Below are positions 25,436 through 31,169 of a stretch of 31,169 nucleotides of DNA, piece after piece. This DNA comes from Bacteroidales bacterium. Lineage in GTDB: Bacteria; Bacteroidota; Bacteroidia; Bacteroidales; CG2-30-32-10. The notes under the pieces are model-generated. The model worked only from the letters and a program-made list of their open reading frames with translations, had not been told where the DNA came from and searched no databases. Position 1 is the stretch's first letter; each line of letters begins with the position of its first letter. The stretch is taken from contig DAOQAK010000049.1 in the NCBI GenBank assembly GCA_035353855.1, positions 1 to 31,169 of the forward strand, written 5' to 3'. The position numbers were made by a program, and so were the translations under genes.

Positions 25436-27457
25436 ATGAAAAGATATTGCTTGATTTTTACCATTCTTGCATTAGTTTTATTTCAGAATAAAACATTACA
25501 TGCACAAGCTCTTACTGCTAATGCTGGCAAAGACACAGCAATCTGCGAAGGCTTATCCGTTACTATTGGCGGAATACCTGCTGCTTCAGGAGGAACAGCT
25601 CCTTATAAATATAAATGGAGTCCTTCAACAGGATTAAATTATGATACACTGGCAAATCCAATAGCTACGCCAGCTACAACAACTACTTATATTCTTACAG
25701 TTACTGATGCCACATTAAATACAGCTATTGATACAATTATTGTTACAGTAAAAATAATTCCAACAGATATTTATACGCCACCATCGTCACCTATCTGTTA
25801 TGGGGATTGCGCTTCTTTAAGCTGTTTTCCTCAGGGAGGATATACATGTGATTGGGGGAATTTAGGTACAGGTTCAATAATTGTATGCCCGCTTGTAACA
25901 ACCACATATACTTCAACTATAACTTTTACGAATGGGTGTACTTCTACTATGAGTATAACAGTCGAAGTAGACCCGCAATTAGTAGTATCTGTTACCTCTA
26001 ATCCCGAACATTGTTACCATCACGATGGTTCGCTTACAGCAAGCGCTTCAGGAGGAACATCACCATATACATACTTGTGGAGTAATAATTCCACTTCACC
26101 AACAATAACCAATTTATCAGCCGGTACTTATTCGCTTACTGTGGTTGATGCTATGGCATGTGTAAATACTTCAACAATTGTATTAAATGAAATACAAGGA
26201 CCATCAGTTATTGTATCTACAACACCTGATTATTGCGGTCATTGTAATGGAACTGCAACAGCAAGTATTACTGGTGGCACGCCTCCATATTATTACTTTT
26301 GGAACAATGGAGTGGCTAACCATAGTGCTACAAACTTATGCGCCGGCACATATTGTTTAACAGTAACTGATGCAAATGGATGTACTTCTACAACATGTGG
26401 CACAGTAGATAATATACCCGGCCCTACAGTAACTGTTTCCACAACACCCGAATACTGCGGAGAATGCAATGGCACTGCAACAGCTAGTATTATTAATGTT
26501 GGTACACCTCCATATACGTATTTATGGAATACTACTCCTTGTCAAACTACAAGTACAGCTACAAATTTATGTGCCGGAACGTACTGTGTAACTGTAACCG
26601 ATTTATACGGATGTACTGCTACTGCATGTGGTACTGTAGTTAACACGCCAGGACCAACTGTATATATCGTTGGACATAATGCAACTTGTAATTTATGCAA
26701 TGGTAGTGCTATTGCAGTTGCTTCCGGTGGAGGTAATTTGTATACTTATACATGGAATACTGTTCCTTGCCAAACTACAAGTACAGCAACAAATTTATGT
26801 GCCGGAACGTACTGTGTAACTGTAACTGATGTAAATGGATGTATTGCCTCAAATACAGTTGTCATTGAAAACGACACTTCAAAATGCTACACTATAAAAG
26901 GGCGCGTGTTTGTTGATGGTAACCAGGATTGCATACAAGACGCAAGTGAAGATGGATTATCGGGAAAAACATTATATGTTATGCCAGGTCATTATCCGGT
27001 CATAACAAACTCATTGGGCGATTTCAGTATTATGACCGACCAGTTAAATGATACTTTATACGCTCCCAATGACGTATCACCAAATAGTTTTATAACATGT
27101 CCTTTAAGTGGAAAGTATATTATCAACTTTAGTAATTACGGTGATATTTCTTATTCAAATAATTTTGGATTTTATATTACAGACTATGGTATTCATGAAA
27201 ATACAGAAGATAATATTCACATAAATATTTTCCCGAATCCTTTCCATAATGAATTTACGATCGAGATTCATGAAGGAAATAATTTCCCCTGCGAGATCAT
27301 CATTTACAACAATCTTTCGGAAATTATAAAAAATGTTTCGCTTGAAAACTCTCAGAATTCAATAACAACAAGCGATTGGAAAGAAGGAATTTATTTCTAC
27401 TTCATTAAAAACAATTCAGGGAAAATAATAGGTAAAGGGAAAATGGTTCTTCAATAA
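25436..27457 (+). CDS. SprB-repeat surface protein with T9SS sorting domain
   Basis: This is a 673-residue protein with a signal peptide at about 1-24. An Ig/PKD-like domain (about 25-106) has GGTAPYKYKWSPSTGL and TTYILTV. A second, Cys-containing beta domain follows. About 182-480 hold four SprB-type repeats, each with a GTPPYTYLW-like core, an AGTYCVTVTDxxGC end and several Cys residues. A short SdrD-like module (GRVFVDGNQDCIQDASEDG) comes next. The C-terminal roughly 75 residues are a type A T9SS sorting domain (INIFPNPFHNEFTIEI, then EGIYFYFI). SprB repeats take their name from the Flavobacterium gliding adhesin, but this protein is far smaller, so I infer only an adhesin-like surface role. 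The repeats are unusually rich in Cys, perhaps forming disulfides. Two repeats share a nearly identical 75-base stretch. Confidence 0.87.
   Translation: MKRYCLIFTILALVLFQNKTLHAQALTANAGKDTAICEGLSVTIGGIPAASGGTAPYKYKWSPSTGLNYDTLANPIATPATTTTYILTVTDATLNTAIDTIIVTVKIIPTDIYTPPSSPICYGDCASLSCFPQGGYTCDWGNLGTGSIIVCPLVTTTYTSTITFTNGCTSTMSITVEVDPQLVVSVTSNPEHCYHHDGSLTASASGGTSPYTYLWSNNSTSPTITNLSAGTYSLTVVDAMACVNTSTIVLNEIQGPSVIVSTTPDYCGHCNGTATASITGGTPPYYYFWNNGVANHSATNLCAGTYCLTVTDANGCTSTTCGTVDNIPGPTVTVSTTPEYCGECNGTATASIINVGTPPYTYLWNTTPCQTTSTATNLCAGTYCVTVTDLYGCTATACGTVVNTPGPTVYIVGHNATCNLCNGSAIAVASGGGNLYTYTWNTVPCQTTSTATNLCAGTYCVTVTDVNGCIASNTVVIENDTSKCYTIKGRVFVDGNQDCIQDASEDGLSGKTLYVMPGHYPVITNSLGDFSIMTDQLNDTLYAPNDVSPNSFITCPLSGKYIINFSNYGDISYSNNFGFYITDYGIHENTEDNIHINIFPNPFHNEFTIEIHEGNNFPCEIIIYNNLSEIIKNVSLENSQNSITTSDWKEGIYFYFIKNNSGKIIGKGKMVLQ
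26524..26826 (+). repeat. Pair of 75-base near-identical direct repeats in the SprB-repeat gene
   Basis: Positions 26524-26598 and 26752-26826 match at 71 of 75 bases by my count. They code the same WNT-x-PCQTTSTATNLCAG segment of the last two SprB repeats. The rest of these units is much more diverged. Confidence 0.9.
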
Positions 27458-27477
27458 TTATTTTGGGCTAAAACAAT

Positions 27478-27506
27478 AAGGGCGCAGCGCTACGCGCTGC
27501 GCCCTT
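27478..27506. terminator. Strong GC-rich bidirectional terminator
   Basis: AAGGGCGCAGCGC (27478-27490) pairs perfectly over 13 bp with GCGCTGCGCCCTT (27494-27506) around a TAC loop. It lies between the converging SprB-repeat gene and lipoprotein gene. It is by far the most GC-rich short stretch seen outside genes. Confidence 0.85.
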
Positions 27507-27522
27507 TCAACATTATAAAAAT

Positions 27523-28068
27523 TTATTTTTTCTTTTCTTCAGTAACAGCCTGTTCTTTTTTATCGGTAAATTCCAAACGATATTTCTTTGCAAACTCCAT
27601 ATGAACTTTTTCAAATTTATCAATTGAAGCATTCAGAACAGAATCAATGTGGTCGGTGATTTCAATTTTTTTATCAAAATCCTCAGCCATTGTTATAATT
27701 GTATCGTTGGTTTTATTTAGTTTTATTATTTCAGGATAATCTTTATTCACAACAGTTTTATACGTTTCAAATAAAACCATTAATGCATCTTTTAAATCCG
27801 ATTTTCCATTAAAGTCTTTTACGCTTTTCACTGAATCGGTTGATTTTTCAAGTTGTTTCAGCAATTTTTCATAAGCAGCATCTGTTTGTGATGCACTTAA
27901 ATTTTTTGTTAAAGCTAACACTAATTCTTTTTCAGCATTAATAACCTGTTCTTCCTGAGCAACCAATGCATCATTATAGGCTTTTGCATCCTTTGAAGAA
28001 GGACCGCAGGAAATAAATGTAAATGAAATGAAAACAGCTACAACTGAAGCAAATATTATTTTTTTCAT
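27523..28068 (-). CDS. Small alpha-helical lipoprotein (LIC11966-like)
   Basis: This is a 181-residue lipoprotein. The signal ends in a lipobox FISC with Cys21, followed by GPSSKDAKAYND. The mature part is almost all charged, amphipathic helix with coiled-coil character (EEQVINAEKELVLAL, YEKLLKQLEKSTDSVKSVKDFNG, LMVLFETYKTVVNKDYPEI). The helical pattern and the phrase KDFNG...DALMVLFETYK remind me of the LIC11966 family of surface lipoproteins. That is a recollection, not a search result. The function is unknown. A -7 element lies 25 bases upstream, and the gene is divergent from the U32 gene. Confidence 0.7.
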   Translation of the reverse strand: MKKIIFASVVAVFISFTFISCGPSSKDAKAYNDALVAQEEQVINAEKELVLALTKNLSASQTDAAYEKLLKQLEKSTDSVKSVKDFNGKSDLKDALMVLFETYKTVVNKDYPEIIKLNKTNDTIITMAEDFDKKIEITDHIDSVLNASIDKFEKVHMEFAKKYRLEFTDKKEQAVTEEKKK

Positions 28069-28093
28069 AATTGAAGAATATTAAAACATGGCG

Positions 28094-28101
28094 CAAATAT
28101 A
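28094..28101 (-). promoter_or_regulatory. Candidate -7 promoter element for the small lipoprotein gene
   Basis: On the - strand this reads TATATTTG, matching TAnnTTTG, 25 bases before the ATG at 28068. It lies in the short divergent gap shared with the U32 gene. Confidence 0.55.
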
Positions 28102-28121
28102 ATCAAATTCATAAAAAGCTG

Positions 28122-28129
28122 TAACTTTG
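28122..28129 (+). promoter_or_regulatory. Candidate -7 promoter element for the U32 gene
   Basis: TAACTTTG matches TAnnTTTG and ends 8 bases before the ATG at 28138, so the leader would be nearly absent. Together with 28094-28101 it makes a compact back-to-back promoter pair. Confidence 0.5.
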
Positions 28130-28137
28130 TTTTATTG

Positions 28138-29391
28138 ATGAAAAAAAATTCTTCTGATATAGAAATCATGTCGCCGGTAGGTTCGTATGAATCGCTGATG
28201 GCAGCAATACAAGCCGGTGCCGGTTCGGTTTATTTTGGTATTGAGCAACTGAACATGCGTTCGCGTTCGGCAAATAATTTTACCCTCGACGACCTGAAAA
28301 AAATAAGCAGTATCTGCAAAGAAAATAATGTAAAAACATATCTTACGCTTAATACCATCATTTACGACAGCGAACTACAACTGATGAAAAATATTGTGGA
28401 TGCTGCAAAAGAAAATGATATTACTGCAATAATTGCTTCCGATATGTCGGTAATACTTTATGCAAGAAATGTTGGTGTTGAAGTTCACATGTCAACCCAA
28501 TGCAATATTACCAACATCGAAGCCGTAAAATATTATTCGCAATTTGCCGATGTTGTTGTAACCGCACGCGAATTAACTTTAAAGCAGGTTGCTGAAATTG
28601 TAACCCAAATTGAAAAAGAAAAAATAAAAGGCCCTTCAGGAAATCTTTTAAAAATAGAAATATTTGTGCATGGCGCTTTGTGCATGGCTGTTTCAGGAAA
28701 ATGCTACCTGAGTCTCGACAATATGAATTATTCGGCAAACCGCGGAGCATGCCTGCAATTATGCCGCAGAGGTTATATGGTTACTGATAAGGAAGAAAAT
28801 GTTCAACTTGAAATTGACCACCAATACATCATGTCGCCAAAAGACTTATGTACCATAGGTTTCCTTGATAAAATCCTGAAAGCAGGAGTTAAAGTTCTAA
28901 AAATTGAAGGGCGTGGCCGTTCACCTGAATATGTAAAAACAGTTACTTCATGTTATCGCGAAGCTGTTAATGCTATAGCTGATGAAACTTTTTCGAAAAA
29001 TAAAATTGATGTATGGATGAGTCGCCTTAATTCCGTTTATAATCGCGGCTTCTGGGATGGTTATTACCTGGGAAAAAAATTAGGTGAATGGACTGAAAAA
29101 TATGGTTCGCGAGCAACCAAAACAAAAGTTTATGTTGGAAAAATTACCAATTATTTTTCTAAACTAAAAGTCGCTGAAGTAAAAATTGAAACTCACGAAA
29201 TAAATACAGGCGAAGAAATTTTAATCATCGGTCCCACAAGTGGGGTAATTGAAATGAAAATTTCAGAAATTCGTATCGACCTTGAAAAATCTGATGTTGC
29301 AGAAAAAGGAGATTTATGCTCCATCCCTGTTAATGCTGTTGTAAGAAAAAATGATAAAGTTTATAAGCTGGTTGAAGCAGAAGATTTATAA
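28138..29391 (+). CDS. U32 family protein (TrhP/YegQ-like tRNA hydroxylation factor)
   Basis: This is a 417-residue cytoplasmic protein from ATG 28138; the TTG just before it is not needed. The N-terminal TIM-barrel-like half has IMSPVGSYESLMAAIQAGAGSV, then FGIEQLNMR. The U32 signature is clear: EIFVHGALCMAVSGKCYLS, then NRGACLQLCRRGY, then MSPKDLC and KIEGRGRSPEYV. Family members of this type are named peptidases. However, E. coli YegQ (TrhP) acts with prephenate-derived precursors in tRNA wobble-uridine hydroxylation, and the conserved Cys residues probably hold an iron-sulfur cluster. The length and a C-terminal beta domain (about 325-415) fit the TrhP-type group. The exact substrate is not provable from sequence. 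Confidence 0.88.
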   Translation: MKKNSSDIEIMSPVGSYESLMAAIQAGAGSVYFGIEQLNMRSRSANNFTLDDLKKISSICKENNVKTYLTLNTIIYDSELQLMKNIVDAAKENDITAIIASDMSVILYARNVGVEVHMSTQCNITNIEAVKYYSQFADVVVTARELTLKQVAEIVTQIEKEKIKGPSGNLLKIEIFVHGALCMAVSGKCYLSLDNMNYSANRGACLQLCRRGYMVTDKEENVQLEIDHQYIMSPKDLCTIGFLDKILKAGVKVLKIEGRGRSPEYVKTVTSCYREAVNAIADETFSKNKIDVWMSRLNSVYNRGFWDGYYLGKKLGEWTEKYGSRATKTKVYVGKITNYFSKLKVAEVKIETHEINTGEEILIIGPTSGVIEMKISEIRIDLEKSDVAEKGDLCSIPVNAVVRKNDKVYKLVEAEDL

Positions 29392-29467
29392 AAAAATTTC
29401 TAAACTTTTTTGGGGAAAAATCACGTTTTATACCGATACGTAACGGCTTAGCAAAATTAAAGTTACA

Positions 29468-30037
29468 CTATAATTTTCTTAGATTCTCCGCAGCTTCAAG
29501 GGCTCTATACCATTCTTCACCGTATTTTCTTTTCAGCGGTTCTTCCAAAAACCGAAATACCGGAACATTTTTCTTTTCACCAAGTTCACAGGCACACTTA
29601 CAAATATCCCACTGGTGGTAATTTACGGCATCAACATCGCGTAGCTGGGTTATGCGCACAGGATACAAATGACAAGAAATGGGTTTGCGAAATTTTATTT
29701 TCCCTTCAAAAAAAGCTTTTTCAATAGCGCATTTTGCAATATCGCCATCATAATAAACATAAGCGCAATATTTTTCTTTACTAACCATAGGAGTTAAAAA
29801 TTCCTTATCATCATCCACTACAAAAAATCCATGTTTTTTTATGGCTTTAATTCCTTCGGGAGTAAGATATTCTTTATAATAAGGATATAATTCTTCAAGA
29901 ATAGGTAGTTCGCTTTCTTCAAGCGGAGCGCCTGCATCGCCTGCAACACAACACTCTCCTTTGCATTTCGATAAATCGCAGACAAATTTCTTATCCACGA
30001 TGTTTTCCGAAACTAATGTGTTTTCAATAATTATCAT
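29468..30037 (-). CDS. DUF3109 cysteine-cluster protein
   Basis: This is a 189-residue soluble protein with a Cys-rich pattern: C20, C25, C29 and C30 in FVCDLSKCKGECC, then GDAGAPLEE. Later come a CAYVYYDGDIAKC pair, PISCHLYPVRI and WDICKCACELG. This matches DUF3109, which is related to YkgJ-type putative metal (zinc or iron) binding proteins. Its cellular role is unknown. The start MIIIENTLVSE matches the usual family start, although a -7 element lies only 4 bases upstream. It converges on the U32 gene across a 76-base gap with no terminator I could identify. Confidence 0.85.
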   Translation of the reverse strand: MIIIENTLVSENIVDKKFVCDLSKCKGECCVAGDAGAPLEESELPILEELYPYYKEYLTPEGIKAIKKHGFFVVDDDKEFLTPMVSKEKYCAYVYYDGDIAKCAIEKAFFEGKIKFRKPISCHLYPVRITQLRDVDAVNYHQWDICKCACELGEKKNVPVFRFLEEPLKRKYGEEWYRALEAAENLRKL

Positions 30038-30041
30038 TTTG

Positions 30042-30049
30042 CAAAAATA
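30042..30049 (-). promoter_or_regulatory. Candidate -7 element abutting the DUF3109 start
   Basis: On the - strand this reads TATTTTTG, matching TAnnTTTG. Only 4 bases separate it from the ATG at 30037, so the transcript would be essentially leaderless. Confidence 0.45.
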
Positions 30050-30123
30050 TAATTTTAATAAAATTCTTATTGAAATATTTTAAAATACATTTCTATTGAT
30101 GAAGTCATTTAGAAAAAATCTTC

Positions 30124-30131
30124 TAATTTTG
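30124..30131 (+). promoter_or_regulatory. Candidate -7 promoter element for purF
   Basis: TAATTTTG matches TAnnTTTG and ends 18 bases before the ATG at 30150. A TTG at 30096-30098 is somewhat too far upstream to be a standard -33 element. Confidence 0.5.
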
Positions 30132-30149
30132 CTTCTTAATTCCTCCTCT

Positions 30150-31169
30150 ATGAGCGATTCAATAAAGCATGAATGCGGCATTGCCCTTATCAGGCTGTTA
30201 AAACCTCTTGAATATTACCTTGCAAAATATGGCACAACATTCTATGGTTTAAATAAGCTTTACCTTTTAATGGAAAAGCAACATAACCGTGGACAGGATG
30301 GCGCCGGTATTGCAGGTGTAAAGTTTGATGTTGATCCCGGATATAATTATCTCGACCGTTTGCGTTCAAACACATCAACACCAATAAAAGACATATTTGA
30401 TAATATAAATCATTCTTTAGAAAAAATTTATAATAAAAATCCCGAACGATTAAACGACACAAGGTGGCTGAAACATAACACAGAATTTTCCGGAGAATTA
30501 TTTTTAGGACATTTGCGTTATGGGACTTTTGGTAAAAATAATATTGAAAGTTGTCATCCTTTTGTAATACAGAACAACTGGCTTAGTAAAACTCTTGCTG
30601 TTGCCGGAAATTTCAATCTCACCAATGTTGATGAGCAGTTTGATAAATTATTAAACCTGGGACAACATCCAGTAGAAACAACAGATACAGTTACAATTCT
30701 TGAAAAAATAAGTCATTATGTTGAAGGGCACACGGATGATCTGCTTAAACAATATAGGGCACAAGGGTTAACAAAAAAAGAGATATCGCCGCTTATTCAG
30801 CAAAATATGGATATTCAACATATCCTTACCAAATCATGCCGCGATTGGGATGGCGGGTACGTTATTGCCGGATTGTTTGGTCATGGCGATGCTTTTGTAA
30901 TGCGCGATCCGTGGGGTATCCGACCAGCTTTTTATTTTAAGAATGATGAAATAGTTGTTGTTGCATCGGAACGTCCGGCAATACAAACTGCTTTTAATTT
31001 ACCGGTTGAAGCAGTTAAAGAACTTACCCCGGGAAATGCCATCATTATTAAAAAAGATGGCTCATGCAACGAAGTCAGTTGTCGCGAACCACACGAGAAA
31101 AAAGCCTGTTCGTTTGAACGAATTTATTTCTCGCGCGGAACAGATAAAAATATTTACCAGGAAAGAAAA
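30150..31169 (+). CDS. purF: Amidophosphoribosyltransferase, N-terminal part (runs off right edge)
   Basis: The first 340 codons are open with no stop before the window ends. The enzyme moves the glutamine amide nitrogen to PRPP, the first committed step of purine synthesis. The N-terminal nucleophile amidotransferase domain is clear: Cys9 in KHECGIALIRLLKP, which requires removal of an eight-residue leader, then MEKQHNRGQDGAG and FLGHLRYGTFG. WDGGYVIAGLFG, MRDPWGIRPAFYF, ASERPAI and LTPGNAIIIKKDG follow, then the CSFERIYFSRG that joins to the phosphoribosyltransferase domain. That domain would lie beyond the edge. The sequence matches the longer Bacteroidota type of the enzyme (start MSDSIKHECGIAL) rather than the E. 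coli type. ATG 30150 leaves the known leader length before Cys9. Confidence 0.92.
   Translation, partial: MSDSIKHECGIALIRLLKPLEYYLAKYGTTFYGLNKLYLLMEKQHNRGQDGAGIAGVKFDVDPGYNYLDRLRSNTSTPIKDIFDNINHSLEKIYNKNPERLNDTRWLKHNTEFSGELFLGHLRYGTFGKNNIESCHPFVIQNNWLSKTLAVAGNFNLTNVDEQFDKLLNLGQHPVETTDTVTILEKISHYVEGHTDDLLKQYRAQGLTKKEISPLIQQNMDIQHILTKSCRDWDGGYVIAGLFGHGDAFVMRDPWGIRPAFYFKNDEIVVVASERPAIQTAFNLPVEAVKELTPGNAIIIKKDGSCNEVSCREPHEKKACSFERIYFSRGTDKNIYQERK

Noticed and set aside
29433..29446. Near-palindrome CCGATACGTAACGG between the U32 and DUF3109 genes
   Set aside because: It is too short and loopless for a terminator, and a single copy gives no support for an operator.
30190..30462. Antisense reading frame of 90 codons inside purF
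   Set aside because: The + strand matches amidophosphoribosyltransferase motifs throughout, so the antisense frame is a by-product.

Overview
The window is AT-rich chromosomal DNA from a member of the Bacteroidota. Four lines of sequence evidence support this. Several proteins end in type IX secretion (T9SS) type A sorting domains. One protein carries SprB-type repeats. Several starts are preceded by the Bacteroidota -7 element TAnnTTTG, with no Shine-Dalgarno site. The ftsX / DUF3098 / uppP / truB / queA order is one I know from this phylum. No phage, IS element, CRISPR array, rRNA or tRNA gene was seen.

Region 1 (about 354-13630, all + strand) is the notable part. It holds eight exported proteins, called A-H here. 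A and D are paralogous two-domain Ig-fold proteins that look like periplasmic pilus chaperones or WxL-interacting proteins (DUF916/DUF3324-like). B and H are small homologous beta-rich secreted proteins with a W-D-L / W-D-M motif and a pilin-like C-terminus. C is a 1339-residue outer-membrane usher-like beta-barrel with two periplasmic C-terminal Ig-like domains, Asn-rich linkers, a coiled coil and a terminal SPOR domain. E is a tail-fibre-like adhesin. F is a proline-free collagen-like protein built from 30-residue repeats. G is a T9SS-sorted surface protein whose stop codon overlaps the start of H. I read this as a candidate Bacteroidota chaperone-usher-like or WxL-like surface-fibre assembly locus. 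That function is inferred from architecture, not shown.

Region 2 (13608-18240, - strand) is a housekeeping cluster, ftsX, DUF3098, uppP, truB, queA and ispD. It covers division signalling, undecaprenyl phosphate recycling, tRNA modification and the MEP isoprenoid pathway. A terminator separates queA from ispD, and ispD appears to start at TTG.

Region 3 (18325-25013) holds a von Willebrand A protein with a T9SS tail, a 789-base non-coding stretch with three copies of a roughly 127-base tandem repeat, leuS, and a DUF4382 lipoprotein. LeuS contains a long, strikingly AT-rich insert just before its KMSKS loop.

Region 4 (25436-31169) holds a SprB-repeat T9SS protein, a small lipoprotein, a U32 family protein, a DUF3109 cysteine-cluster protein, and the first 340 codons of an amidophosphoribosyltransferase (purF) that runs off the right edge.
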